This document shows, piece after piece, positions 45,106 to 56,890 of a stretch of DNA of 64,000 nt; positions within the stretch are counted from its first letter, which is position 1; each line of letters begins with the position of its first letter. The DNA comes from Rhyacophila brunnea (Eukaryota; Arthropoda; Insecta; Trichoptera; Rhyacophilidae). Both the position numbers and the translations under genes were made by a program. The notes under the pieces were generated by a model that searched no databases, was not told the origin of the DNA, and worked only from the letters and a program-made list of their open reading frames with translations. The DNA is taken from the NCBI GenBank assembly GCA_022495005.1, contig JAGYXB010001108.1:248001-312000 (forward strand), in the 5' to 3' direction.

Positions 45106-45323
45106 AGGCCATCCATATACTGATACCGTATGCGGTTTAGAACAGTGTGCAATAGTAAACTTATGACTTCTGTTTGATGTTTGTAAGTGTATGGTATAAA
45201 CGGATACGTTCAGATGCTTATAATAATATACTTTGTGAAAATACATTTCCATGAACAGAAATCATAAGTTTGGTATGACACACGGTTCTAAACCGCATAC
45301 GGTTTCAGTCTATGGATGGCCTC
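45106..45323. mobile_element. MITE with very long inverted repeats
   Basis: 218 bp. The arms are about 80 bp with few mismatches: left AGGCCATCCATATACTGATA then CCGTATGCGGTTTAGAAC; right, read inward, AGGCCATCCATAGACTGAAA then CCGTATGCGGTTTAGAAC. Similarity continues through AAACTTATGA.TTCTGTT. CTAG occurs just outside both ends. The RNA would fold into one hairpin. A partial terminus is at 27366. Confidence 0.75.
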
Positions 45324-46364
45324 CTAGAATAAAATAAAATACGAATGAAAGCCAACTACCTCAGTTTCCTTATAATGTTGTTCATAGCTCATATCATATT
45401 GATGCATCTTCTTATTCTTGTGTCATCCTCTATTCCTCTATCAGAAATCAGAAGTCAGCCAACATCAGGGAGATCTATTTTGGTGAAGAATGGTATGGTT
45501 AATTGTCTCTACTACTATTATAAGTTTTAGTTTTAATACTATGTAAGATTTCTTTGCCGTTTGATATTCATTTGAGGATATCTATATTAGTCAGTTAGTT
45601 CAGTTAGAGCCACATCTCAAAAGCTTTTTCTGTCCATGATATTTCTATTATAATATGTATAGTGGTACACTTTGTACCAATAATATATACAAATTGTATT
45701 AGGTTACATATTATTAATTATTCATTTATTAAGCCATATTCGCATAAATGGAATAAAAGTTCATTGTCTGATATATATATATATATATGTATAATTTATA
45801 ATCCACCACTGAATATTTTACACGATAAGATCGAAAATAGAACACGTCTATTACCAAGGGAAATTATCAGTTGTTATAATATATTTATTGACAACGAGGT
45901 AATGAGATCTACAAACAAAACATCGGTAAGAACTAGATAGATTGCTTACAATAAAATATCGCGGTGGCTGTTCTCGGGGTCACAGCCGTTAGGGTTTGTC
46001 GTAGAACTGCATCTGTTGGGGGTGGGGTTGTGTGATCGGAGTAGTGAATGAAAGTACATACGATCGCGTCTGATAATTGAAGTCATTCGTTTTGTTGTTG
46101 TAATAGCCGGCTTCGATGGTCGCTGTTAGCGCGAGTGACTTAATTTTTTTCTATAAATTTATCTATAAAGCCAAGAATGTTATATAGCAGTAAGTGGCAT
46201 CTTTTTTCTCTTTCATCTGATACACGTTTTCTTAAATTCTGATTATCAGAAAAATCACACTTCGGCGCATTATTCCCTGCATACGCTGCAAATATATTTT
46301 TATGTAATATAGGTATACGCAATGTCAAGTCAAATCGTTTGACACCTCACTTGTTATGTTGCGA
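45324..46364. other. Intergenic with a G+C-richer patch
   Basis: A 61-codon frame at 45345-45530 starts with a hydrophobic segment but has no other support. 45958-46138 is G+C-rich (CGCGGTGGCTGTTCTCGGGG) and could be a promoter or untranslated exon of a gene not otherwise visible. Confidence 0.3.
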
Positions 46365-46868
46365 CTAGAGTTAGGTATTTCTCGAGAAAATCTCAATCTC
46401 GAGATTCGGGATTTCCAGAAAAGAATTCTCGAGAATTCTCGAGATATCGGGGAATTTAAAAAAAACCTGTAAAAATCCTAAAATCTGTGTAAAAACAGAC
46501 CAATTCCAAAATTTTTTTTTTTTTCATTTATATAAGAAGACAAACAAAACAGAAGTAGGAAAATAAAAATAATTCAAAACATTACCTACTTATTAAAATA
46601 GAATTTCAAAAAACACAGACTGTCAATCGCTGCGTCTGACAATCGCGTACCCTACGCTTCGAGACACAGAATTCCGTGATGGTGGCTTAATTGTGTTAAA
46701 TGCCCCGATCAGTCTTTGACCGTTTTGTGTTATATGTCCACTTTTTTCATAAAGAAAATCGTGTTTGATATACATTTTGATAATAAAGAAATCCCGAGAA
46801 AAGATTCTCGAGATCCAGGATTTCCTGAAATGTTAAAAATTTCAATTCTCGAGATTCAGGATGGGAAA
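46365..46868. mobile_element. TCTCGAG-rich MITE, right end deleted
   Basis: Collinear with the element at 22084-22671 from CTAGAGTTAGGTATTTCTCG through AATCGTGTTTGATA, and ending at GATTCAGGATGGGAAAT. The last part, including the right inverted repeat, is absent, so this copy cannot move. Confidence 0.75.
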
Positions 46869-47213
46869 TGCAGTGATTGTTGGACGACTGACGATATTCG
46901 TGCCCGCAACTGCGTAAAATAACCTGCGCCCGCAGCTTTGCCAGTGATGCGTGAATTATCATATATGCAATTTTTATCTGTCATATATACATGCTAGTGC
47001 ACTCAATACGGTATCTTGAATTGTTTTGAAATTGTCAATTTGTTGTATGTCTATTTCCAATTTATTTTAGTGGTCAAACTGGCCTCGCCTGTCATTATAC
47101 CCGATACGCTATACGTGCCGACAAAAAGGACGTAGTTTTACTGAGGTGAAAATGAAAAACGAGCAAATGATAATTTTTGTATCCATTTACCGAAAATTGC
47201 TACTCATTAGTTG
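46869..47213. other. Intergenic, nothing recognised
   Basis: No gene or repeat recognised. Confidence 0.4.
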
Positions 47214-47221
47214 CTGTAAAT

Positions 47222-47960
47222 CAGTGGTTTCCAAACTTTATACGTTACTACGCCTCCCTTTTAAAACAATCTAATCTTGGCGCCTCCTCCGTTTTATTTC
47301 ATTAAAACATTTTTACAGAGTGTACTAATCGGGCTCGATATATGATTTCATTGCATCTAATGTAGACAATTCCGTTTCGCATACATATGATGTTACGAAT
47401 GGTAGCACTACCTACTTACAACTTGCATTGCTTTTCTTGACAAAGTATTATATTATTATTCTTCAGTTCGATTCATCCAAAATTGAACAAAGGTTTTCGT
47501 TTCCATATAGCCATTTTTATTAGTCAGGAAATACACTAATTATAAAATAAATTTGTACATGTGAATTATCATCAATCACATACATCACACAATCACATCA
47601 AATTGTATCATACAGACACATATGTTATTAAATGTAAATGTGACTTTTTTACTAATATAACGAATTTGTGGTGTGTGTTTATCTCACATATCTGGTCGCT
47701 CCGCAACGCCGGGCCCCCAGGCTGGAGCCCTGTCAGCCCCCCTCTTATAGGGGGCCATGCACAATAGTATAGAAATGAGGTAGCATAAAATTAGTCTCCA
47801 TATCTTCATACAGGATTGCAAACAACCTAACTTTTATAGGACTGTTTTTTATGTATTTTACAATTAGCTGCCGTTTTATAAACTATGCACCTGGAAACTG
47901 AAAACCTGTGGCTACATTATTGTGTTAAACTAGGCGCGCCCCCCAGTTTGGAAATCGCTG
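47222..47960 (-). mobile_element. Deleted relative of the 8.2 kb hAT element
   Basis: The ends are CAGTGGTTTCCAAACTTTAT and, inward from the right, CAGCGATTTCCAAACTGGGG. The flanks CTGTAAAT (47214-47221) and CTATAAAT (47961-47968) are a one-mismatch 8-bp duplication. 47330-47500 aligns with the C-terminal transposase region of the 8233-10767 element (compare CATTGCATCTAATGTAGACA, GATTCATCCAAAATTGAAC). The rest of the transposase is gone, and a G+C-rich second repeat (47620-47763) is nested inside. Confidence 0.75.
47620..47763 (-). mobile_element. Nested G+C-rich element fragment
   Basis: On the - strand it reads CATGGCCCCCTATAAGAG, CTGACAGGGCTCCAGCCTGG and GGGCCCGGCGTTGCGGAGCG then ACCAGATA, aligning with the left part of the element at 55153-55503. 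Only that part is present. Confidence 0.55.
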
Positions 47961-47968
47961 CTATAAAT

Positions 47969-49469
47969 GAAGATGACACGCGGATAAATAGTTTTGTTAT
48001 TCGGAAACTTTTGATGGGGATAGTTCTATCTTTTTAATGTCAAACGATAGCAAAACTACGCTTTTATTTCATTTTTTATTCACACAACTTTTTTTTATAA
48101 AACTTTAAAGAAAAATACTACACACCTATTCATTTGAATAATCCATGTATCTTTGAGCATACTCGTTTATGAGAGCTTTCTTTTTCCTACATCATCTCGT
48201 CTATATAATATGTAAATTGTCGCATATTTATAATATTATTTATATCACATATTCAATATAATATACAGAGGATGATACCTACTAAGTGTGGATTTGTTTA
48301 CACGAAGTAATTATTTTTTTTTCACTTTAGCATAAAAAGCTATACGTAGGTACTAATTATAAAAAAACTGATATAATATATAATAAATAACCTTTGATTC
48401 ATTCTACAGTAAGTTATAATCAACAATAGTTTACCAAAGAAACGTCACATTGGTTTAATTGGACAAACATTTCTTAGGAAATTATATTAATATCACTTGT
48501 GTGACACCTATCGCAAATGCGAAAGTTTGTATGTGACAGATCAAAATAAAGGTTTCTTAAGAAATTTAAGATGTAACAAAATATCTTTACGTTTCATAAA
48601 AGTTCTCAAACTAGAAATAACAGAGTTTTAATTTGTGGTCACTTTTTCAGTCAAACAAATGTTTCTTAGTGCGCAATTAAATATTTATTAGGTACGGATG
48701 TATAATTTTATAATGATTTTTCTAATACCAATTTGTTTTTTTTAAATCTTAGATAAACTTTCTTGATTTATTGATTGTGATTCATTTTAAATGCTCTAGG
48801 TCTAGTTATATCTCGTTCATCGATATCCGGTACTCGGTCACCGTCCGCATAACTGACTTTGTCGAGGCACGTGGTGTCCAGCACTTATGTAGACCTACTT
48901 GGTAGACGATCTCCCTTTTCCGCGTCGATTCTCAATGCTACTGACAATAAAACTTTTCAAATTATTATTTTCTCATATGGGGCTAAATAACCGCTTAACA
49001 CACGAAGACAGCCCCGTTCTTTACTTTTATTTTTTTTCCATAATGGATGATATATTCGTCCTCTATTGTTTATAGAATAGTTAGAATAAAATTTAAACCC
49101 CACCTACCAAAAAAGTTAATTTTAAGCCATTCTGCTTACATACTTAATGCTTCTAGACTCAATACCGTAAAGAAAGATATAAGAGATCAGAACGAACCCT
49201 GATGCGATGCATATTCTCCGATTAATTTTCGATAAATAAAATCGTCATACTACGTCTCTAGTCCTAGAAGTGTGTTATTATTGAGCAATTGGATGCTTCG
49301 ATTTATTTTGTTATTTATCTGATGTATTATTTCCACATTCAGCTGAATATAAATACAGTTATTTACTTCACTCTACTACTATCATTTAAAGAAATTTTAA
49401 TTAAAGAAACGTGAAAATTGTAAATCTCAATTTTTGGGATACGGTAGGGTAAGTTTTGTGTTTAATCTG
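47969..49469. other. Intergenic with one exon-like patch
   Basis: A+T-rich except 48795-48945. There the + strand has 35 open codons ending TAG (SYISFIDIRYSVTVRITDFV ...) and AATAAA at 48947-48952. The - strand is also open (CLDKVSYADGDRVPDIDERD). No family was recognised on either strand. Confidence 0.35.
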
Positions 49470-49477
49470 TTCTATAA

Positions 49478-51242
49478 CTGTGGTCGGCAAACTCATTAGT
49501 CAAGAGAGCCAAATATCAATAGTACAACAATTGCGATTTCTTTTGAGAGCCAAATTTATTAAACTAAAACTATATGTGTACCTACACATGCTTATTAACT
49601 TAATAAACTTTAATTAAAGTTTTAAGTCTCAATTAAACTATAGATACACCGAATAAAACTTGATATATTGATCTTATTTATTGATAAAAAATAAATTGTA
49701 AGTAAGGTATCCATAAAATGAAATTATGACAAACACTTAATGTTAACAATGGCCTTCCATCTCCTTGAAAAGTTTGGGTAAGTCAGGCTTGTATGTTGTT
49801 GTTTTTAATTTTAGGCATGATTCCAGGTTCTCACCAATAAGGCAACTTCTCATTTTACTCTTGACAAGGTTCATGCTTGAAAAAGATTGTTAGCATGAAT
49901 ATGTAGAACCGGAAAGGGAAAGAACAGCAAACGCTAGTTTTTTCAACTTATCATATTATGGGTCAGGAATACTATCCCAGGTGTTAAACATCATCATGTC
50001 TTCCTTCCCCAGGTCTTTCAAAGCAGACTACTTGTGCTCTGAACCATGTTCATATTTATTTTTCTCCAATATGTCTATATCAGCCTAGAGACGTTCAAAT
50101 TTGGAGCTCCATAATTCTTATTTTTTTTTTTAAATCCAGCAATTGCATTTCAAAGTTGCCAATGTCAACATTAATAGGAGGAAAAAAAATCTGTCACCGT
50201 AGCATTAAGAGGTTTTTTTTTTAACAAAGATTAACGTTGCTTTGCTGTTTCTGAATTCCTGAAACCTGTTGAGAAATGTTTCCCTCATATTTAAAATAAT
50301 TGTTGTTGTGAAATAGCAAATTTAATGTAAATACCAGAATTATTTTATTGGTGATGTTTCAGAAGGCTTAGAAAGTGAATCGAAGATTCTCTTTCGAAAT
50401 CTTGAGCAAAAAGGGATAATTTGTTTTCGAATGAAATAACTTCCTCTAACATCGAAACATTTGTGTTTCCTTCCCCTTGCAGTTTACGATTTTTAGATGA
50501 GACGTAACGTCTACAATGAAATACAATTTTTGGATCAACTGATCGTCCGTTATTTCTGAATAGTGAACACCCTTCTCAAGGAGAAATGCTTTAATTTCTG
50601 TTATTAACGAAGCGAAACGTTTTAAAACGTTTCCTCTTGATAACCAATGTACCTCGTTATGCAGAAGAAGATCTGCGTACTCACTCTTCATTTCAACTGA
50701 AAAATCTTTAAATTGGCGATGATTAAGAGCTACTTTGCAAATGTCTTCTAGAACTGTCTGCGCACAAAGCACGTCTTGACGAATGATGCAATGGTAAGTA
50801 AGTATCTCGTGATTATGTTTTTCTTTCAAAATAGTAACAAACCTTTTCGACAAAACGCCGGTCATACTTTTCGACTTATCTGTTGAAATTAACACAATTT
50901 TATCGTGGGAATAGGATGTTTTTCCATGCAGCATTTACAATATCCTCTCCACGTGTTTGACTTTTGAGTGGCAATAATCCTAAAAGTTCTTCTTTAGGAC
51001 TTGTAGATTAAACAAATCGTACAAATTTGTGCTGTATCATTAATGTCACAAGACTCGTCAACTGCTATTAATAAAGCTGAAACCATTTTAAGATCTTCGA
51101 CTTGCTGGTTGGTTATATTCGAAGACTTTTGACTGTTCTATCTTTCACTGTTTCAGTTCATACGTGGTCATTTGTGGCAGAGCCACACTCAAGGGGCCAA
51201 AGAGCCACATGCGGCTCGCGAGCCGCGGTTTGCCCACCACTG
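49478..51242 (-). mobile_element. Decayed hAT element (GTF2IRD2-like)
   Basis: 1765 bp. The ends are CTGTGGTCGGCAAACTCATT and, inward from the right, CAGTGGTGGGCAAACCGCGG. The flanks TTCTATAA (49470-49477) and TCCTATAA (51243-51250) match in 7 of 8 positions. A transposase in broken pieces fills the - strand. Confidence 0.8.
49750..51110 (-). pseudogene. hAT transposase, GTF2IRD2-like, heavily broken
   Basis: The best-preserved stretch, 50446-50934, has 162 open codons: MTGVLSKRFVTILKEKHNHE, YHCIIRQDVLCAQTVLEDIC, NHRQFKDFSVEMKSEYADLL, HNEVHWLSRGNVLKRFASL. It covers the segment between the second catalytic acid and the RWLSRG motif (here HWLSRG). The C-terminal dimerisation segment (SFSSMNLVKSKMRSCLIGEN) lies at about 49780-49900. 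The frame between is broken and the BED finger is absent. It belongs to a different hAT lineage from the one at 8.2 kb. Confidence 0.75.
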
Positions 51243-51250
51243 TCCTATAA

Positions 51251-52599
51251 GATAATATACTCTCTCTCACTCAAGCATGTTTTTTATTCTTAGAAAAGTG
51301 AATTTATCGCAAAATCCTTAAAATATCATGAAAGCAAAGCATTAGTAACGATGTGCTACTTCAAATAATGGATTAAAAAATACCGTTGAGTCGTATAATA
51401 AGTACTGCTTTAGTTAATCATATAGGTACGCCAAAATAGTGGACAGGGAAGATTAAGAAGAATACGTATTTCTTGATTGAAACCATATTCAATTTTCAAA
51501 GCCACTGTAAAAACGAACTTCGTATTACGAAGTATATTAAAACAACGATTGGAAACTTTCGTTTGAAACACGGCACATAGGGATGAAGAAAATATGTAGT
51601 TTATTCTTTAATGCGATTTTATAAATCAAATTATATGGAACCCGTCTTATTTGAGTTTAATATATTTGCTTAATTTAATATGTAAGACAATAGAATATTT
51701 TTTTAAATATGATTTTGTTGATAAATGGGACGAATAAAATCGTAATATAAGAAAAACACAGACGGCCAATTTAGAATTGAAAATTGCAACGGGACTTATA
51801 TGAAATACTCGTACGATCTGTCTATATAGTTAAGTACTTAAATTCGTTGCTAGAAAGTAGATGTTTTATTATCTCATTCGTTACCTAATTAATTTGTTTT
51901 TAGTAGATAGATTTATCTGCTACGATGACACGCCAACCTCTTGGTGTTTTTCATGTCTTGTTATGTAAATTTCTATTTTAAGATGCAACCCAATAAACAC
52001 TGAGAAGTTTCCAATGGCAAAACAATAATTTGACATCCGTAATCCATATCGGTAGACAGACACATTATTGATATTAAAAGTGGTGTAGCATATTTGAGTC
52101 TAATTACTTCAATATAATAATCAGCAATTGGTATTCACCACATATAGCTATATCAAAAATGTTCACAAAGTAAACGGTGAATCTCTTGAGAATAGTTTTT
52201 GACTTATACGTGTTCACATTGGTTGAAGCGTTCTAAAATGGGATTCGGAAAAATAAACCTGATAAAAAAAGCTTTCAAGTTCTCAAGCGGATTTTGTGAA
52301 ATTCGCCGGTATACAATTATTTGGGAAACAAAAGCTCTTTACATCGATTCTAGGCGGAATAAAATCGTCGGTAAAAAAATGGCAAGAAAAGCTAATCAAA
52401 TTGTTGACGGAAAAAATCATGAAGGGAATGAACCGTTAGGAGATATTTCTCGAAAAGATTTAAAAATCGGCAAACTAATCTCGATTTCTCATGAAAAAAT
52501 ATTCTTGAATTCGAGAATACACTAAATTCGAGAAACGAAAAAAGTCGAGAAATCATAAGTCTATAATCATAGATCATCCCAATAGAACCGCTACTTGAC
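51251..52599. other. Intergenic, nothing certain
   Basis: A+T-rich. A 108-codon + strand frame at 52199-52525 is Lys-rich with no known motif. The stretch 52440-52555 holds several TCTCGA/TTCGAGAA words, and the frame may be part of an old MITE. Confidence 0.35.
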
Positions 52600-54335
52600 C
52601 CCAATTCTTCTGGTCCATCGTCTGCAATGCAACATTTTCAGTATTCGACGAGAAAGATATGGAATATGGGTTTTCAAAGTAAAAGTTCATTTGGACCAGA
52701 TGGCTTACCATCTTATGTTTTTAAGGGATGTCACGAACATAATATATAACTTCCGCTTAAACATATATTTAATATAAGCATAGCATCCAGCACTTTTCCT
52801 GATGCACGCAAAATAACCCCGCCTGAGGCCGCTTCATAAAAAAGGATCTAGATCAGAGATCTCCAATTATAGGCTAATAGCAGTTCTTTCGACTCCATGT
52901 AAATTATTTTGAATCGATATTATATATTAACATCAACCGTCAAATAGACTCTCGCCTCTCCGATTCGCAGCATGGTTTTCGACTTAGGCGGTCCACAGTA
53001 AAAAATCTTATAGTGTATAATTATTTTATTTAAAAGTCAATTCAAGTTGATTCTGTGTACACAGATATTTCCAAGGCATTTGATCGTGTTGATCACGATA
53101 TTTTATTACAAAAGCTATGTACATTTGGCGCGTCATAATTATAGTATAATACGTTTTTTGCTTTTTATTTGAAAAATCACCGGCAATTTGTTGATTACCA
53201 AGGGAATGAATCGCGGAGTCTTAGAACAAACTCTGGTGTTCCTCAAGGTTCAAATCTTGGCCCAATTTTGTTTTCAATATTTTTCGAGGATATTCTCAAA
53301 GTTATAACCAATTCTTTTTGTTTGCTGTTTATTCGCAGGTGATCTTAAATTTTTTGAACTATTGAAACCCCATTATGCTGTGCCATGATGCAGTCTGATC
53401 TAGATGCTACCGTGCAATGGTTTATTTGGAATAAACTTGAATTTGCTACCTCCAAATGTAATATTATTTCATTCAGTCGTTCAAGGCACACCTTAATGTT
53501 CCCATACACATTGTCTGGTATAATATTGAGTAGGGTAACAGAGATAAAAGATTTGGGTGTATTGTATGACGCAAAGATTACTTTCAATCAGCATATTCTT
53601 AACATCAGTACTAGATCTAGCAAAATGCTTGGTTTTGTTATGAGGGTTTCAAGATCATTTGAAAACGTCCGAATGCTACGTATCATTTGTGCTGAGTACT
53701 CTTGAATATGCCAGCATTATTTGGAGTCCTAATAGGTCCGTCCACACAATTAACTTGGATCGAGTCCACAACAGATTTATTAGATTTCTCTATTTAAAGA
53801 GATACGGATTCTTTCCTTATGACAGAGATAATAAAATAAATTTTCCGACTCGTTTTTTTCTGGGTATGCTATCAATGTAATCCCTGTCCACCCGAAGAGT
53901 GATTGCTCTTTTACAGCATTTCATTTTACTTCTTCGTGGGTTCATTTGCAATCCGTATATACTGGCAAATATTAATTTTCATGTTCCCACCAATATCACT
54001 CGTGGCACTACGGTCTTCATGATACATCGTCACAGAACAGATGTGTTTCATGATGCTGTGTAACGTGCGATCATCTTATTTGATGGCACCATTAAGATTG
54101 ATTTGTTTTTTTATTATTAATTATAACATGTTTGTGGACGTGTTAAATAGGTTAAATTTATAATTGTATTTATCATTTTACTCTAATATCTACATAAGCA
54201 TATACTGTCTTTTCTACTTTCTTGTTATACTGATTGTTATTTTTAAAGTCATTTTTATAATTTTGTATTAATTATGTATTATGGCGCATTGGCCAATCGC
54301 TATAATGCCGTAATACTCTTTTCTAAATAAATAAA
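52600..54335 (+). pseudogene. Jockey-like LINE, reverse transcriptase with many lesions
   Basis: Pieces of one polymerase are readable in order: SSFGPDGLPSYVFKGC (52690), DSVYTDISKAFDRVDHDILL (53050, first catalytic Asp), TNSGVPQGSNLGPILFSIFF (53230), CNIISFSRSRHTLMF and VTEIKDLGVLYDAKITFNQH (53460-53600), LEYASIIWSPNRSVHTINLD (53705), and the C-terminus NPYILANINFHVPTNITRGT ending VFHDAV stop at about 54061. The second catalytic Y-x-D-D is not intact (around 53330). Several stops and shifts occur. The 3' end carries AAATAAATAAATAA (54323-54336). Endonuclease and ORF1 are absent. Confidence 0.75.
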
Positions 54336-54377
54336 TAATGTATGATGATATTTTAGGGATATCGCGGCCGTGTCTAA

Positions 54378-54746
54378 AGCCTCAATTACATTGAGCTTCT
54401 TTACGAGCTGTTTATTGGCGAATTTAAAAGCGGGCGATTCAGCTACTGCGATTTGATGATTACACACTAAACTTTCCATTCGCTGAGAAGCCACAAGCCA
54501 ACGACTATTTTGACAGAACGTAGTTCGTTTTTTTACCGGGAGGTTGGTACTGCGCTCTACTGCGCAGACGCAGTAGGCCCACACGCCGGCGTGTAGCGTG
54601 TAAAGTTGACCGGCTTTCAACTTTTCTCGGTAGAATGTTTACAACCTGCTTATTAGCTTATTCGATGATTACACTGGGCGTCTTTACAAGCAGACTGTAA
54701 ATTCGCCAATAAACAGCTCGTAAAGAAGCTCAATGTAATTGAGGCT
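54378..54746. mobile_element. MITE with 49-bp perfect inverted repeats
   Basis: 369 bp. The arms start AGCCTCAATTACATTGAGCT and are identical over 49 bp. TAA flanks both ends (54375-54377, 54747-54749), matching the 3-bp TWA targets of PIF/Harbinger. A direct repeat GATGATTACAC lies inside. Perfect arms imply a young insertion. It sits 42 bp after the LINE 3' end. Confidence 0.8.
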
Positions 54747-54749
54747 TAA

Positions 54750-55146
54750 CGCGATGTTTGACTAGATACTTTAAAATATTTGATTTATAAATGCTTCCAA
54801 TTTTTTTTCCGTCCCCGACGTTCTTTCCTTTTCAAATCCCCTCTAGTTATGTCATAGCATATTGCCTACGTGAAAAACAATAAACGTATAAATGGCCATG
54901 CATGATTCTTATGGGTTAGGTACCTTTTTTATTGCATCCGACGTGTCATGTACGGTACAACTGCATACTAGGTGTTCCTTGGCAACCATATGACTTTGTT
55001 AAGCTTCGAGAAGAGATACTTGCCATGACAATAGGTATGCGGTGGTATGTCTTAGTCAAGACTGTCTCTCATCACATCCAAAGTAAAATATGTACGATGT
55101 TACATTTGGTACGGTTACGCAAACATGCAGCGGATGCTCTTAAGAG
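54750..55146. other. Intergenic, nothing recognised
   Basis: An 84-codon + strand frame begins at 54932 and runs into the next element; no domain recognised. Confidence 0.35.
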
Positions 55147-55152
55147 TCTCAG

Positions 55153-55503
55153 CCATGGCCCCCAGTCTGACAGGGCTCTAGCCTAGGGGCCCGGGCTTAA
55201 GGGGGCCGCGGCGTGGCGGGTCGACCAGATAAATGAAATAAACACACATCTTAAATTCGCTCTAATAGTAAAAGCTATTTCAAAATATATAACTATGCGA
55301 TGCAATTTTTAATTGTTGTGTGTATACTCGACAACTCCATAATTCGATATGTTAAAAATTGCTAAAAATACATTGAATGCTATTTGACCTCGAACATCAT
55401 TTGGAAAACGCCACAGCGACAGACTGCCACTGACGTTAGCGATAGGTAGGGGACCTGCCAAAGGTCCTGGCCTGGAGGCCCGCTTCAAGATGCAGGGCCA
55501 TGG
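55153..55503. mobile_element. Small G+C-ended element
   Basis: 351 bp. Ends CCATGGCCCCCAGTCTGACA and, read inward from the right, CCATGGCCCTGCATCTTGAA, with TCTCAG just outside both (55147-55152, 55504-55509). Subterminal parts are strongly G+C-rich (GGGGCCCGGGCTTAAGGGGG), while the centre is A+T-rich. A partial copy lies at 47620-47763. Non-coding. Confidence 0.6.
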
Positions 55504-55547
55504 TCTCAGCCTAACCTAGATTTCCGAGATTTATGCCCTCGGAATAT

Positions 55548-55630
55548 TTAAGAAGACTGGCGAATTAGAGAGAGTCTTGGAGGTACGTCCTCGAGTTACT
55601 CTAACTGGATATAGAAAGCAAAAAGGCAGT
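55548..55630 (+). mobile_element. RTE-like LINE 3'-end remnant
   Basis: AAGAAGACTGGCGAATTAGA then GAGAGTCTTGGAGG aligns with the 3' end of the family at 4710 and 32292 (coding EARRLASDRDSWRR there). Strongly diverged. Confidence 0.45.
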
Positions 55631-55739
55631 GATATAATAATACTAATAAATTGTTGTTTTATAACGATATTCGGATACTTAATACCGGCTTCATGAGAAA
55701 TATTATTTTATCGAATTATTATCACAAAACAACTTATCA

Positions 55740-55905
55740 TTTCATTTCATTTTGGAGGCGGGATCTGGCGTTTTCCAGCTAATAAAACGACCGAAATTTG
55801 ACAATATTATTCGCTTGAGTCACAGATGAAAAAATGTCCACGCCTTCGAGACATGACAGCCGGCTGGTACCCATCTGTGACTGTTTGGCTTGTCAAACGG
55901 CACGT
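55740..55905. repeat. Inverted-repeat segment
   Basis: GTCACAGATG (55817-55826) pairs with CATCTGTGAC (55873-55882), and TTTGACAA outside pairs with TTGTCAAA. It may be a small MITE or simply a hairpin; the boundaries are unclear. Confidence 0.35.
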
Positions 55906-56241
55906 ATTTTATCGAAACTAAATAATCCAATTAGCAACTAATAAAAAATATCACGAAAACATTATTTTAGGTGTACATACCTACCAACATTCACACAATA
56001 AAATATACCGTTTCATCAAGCACAAAAAATATTAATAAAAATATAAGTGGCATTTTGGTAATCAAACATTTTCACGAATTACAAGTAACACCAAAATAGC
56101 GGATTTGAAGATCCCAGACAGAATTTTCAATCTTGGTATTAGTGTTCCTAATCCCTGTCCGGAGTTTCTACCATTATAATATTATGTAATGTTTATATAA
56201 GTCTTTGACCACAAATTTTTCCTAACGATTCTTTGCGCATA

Positions 56242-56890
56242 ATCTTTCATTATTATTATCCTAAGAGATTTTGAAAAATTCACTAACAGCTCATTTAAGC
56301 GACATATTATTGTTATTTTTACATCTTCACTTCAAAATGTGCGCAACCGATTCATCTACCGTTTGAATTGACCACATTTCACAAATTTTCAATGATTTCA
56401 CAGGTACTTGACGTTTATATCCGATATTTTCTTACATACCGTATACGATACGCCATATTTCATTTAACGTACAGCAGAATGACGTCTTCGTCGCTTAAGA
56501 CCTTCTAATGCTTTATTTGACAAACAAATTTGATTATTTTTATTCAAATATCGTAATGTAGGCATTGGCGCACTTTTTTCCGGTGAAAAAACCATAATCT
56601 TGCTACAATTCACTGCGTAAATAAAAATCTGACAGGTGTGTCCGCCACTGTCCGTCATATCATAGATAACGTGATATTCCAAATTTGATTTTTTTAAAAT
56701 ACTTTGTGGCTGTTCACTCAATCTTTTTTTATTGAATAATTACCTAGGCTACTAATTTCATATTAAACTAACAAAGTTGCCATTGCAAACAATTAAAGAA
56801 ATTAATACGAATTGTTATAGTCATCAAAATGTGTGATATTATATAATATCTACCTATTTCTATCGTCCCTATCATCATCAAGCTTGACCT
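56242..56890. repeat. Segmental duplication, flank X, first copy
   Basis: Nearly identical to 58314-58950, beginning TCTTTCATTATTATTATCCT. It includes the - strand frame at 56464-56721. Confidence 0.9.
56464..56721 (-). CDS. Hypothetical protein, copy 1 (duplicated frame)
   Basis: 85 codons, unrecognised: MSEQPQSILKKSNLEYHVIY, DMTDSGGHTCQIFIYAVNCS, KIMVFSPEKSAPMPTLRYLN, then KNNQICLSNKALEGLKRRRR HSAVR stop. The twin at 58537-58755 keeps 72 codons, with two amino acid differences and no stop. The basic C-terminus (LKRRRRH) could bind nucleic acid. It may be an exon or the end of a transposon gene. An open frame in a recent duplicate is weak evidence for function. Confidence 0.3.
   Translation of the reverse strand: MSEQPQSILKKSNLEYHVIYDMTDSGGHTCQIFIYAVNCSKIMVFSPEKSAPMPTLRYLNKNNQICLSNKALEGLKRRRRHSAVR

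Noticed and set aside
45345..45530. 61-codon frame with a hydrophobic start
   Set aside because: The hydrophobic run is A+T-driven, with no splice or composition support. It is too weak to call a secreted peptide.
52199..52525. 108-codon Lys-rich frame
   Set aside because: No domain; overlaps TCTCGA-type repeat words and looks like repeat-derived or chance coding.
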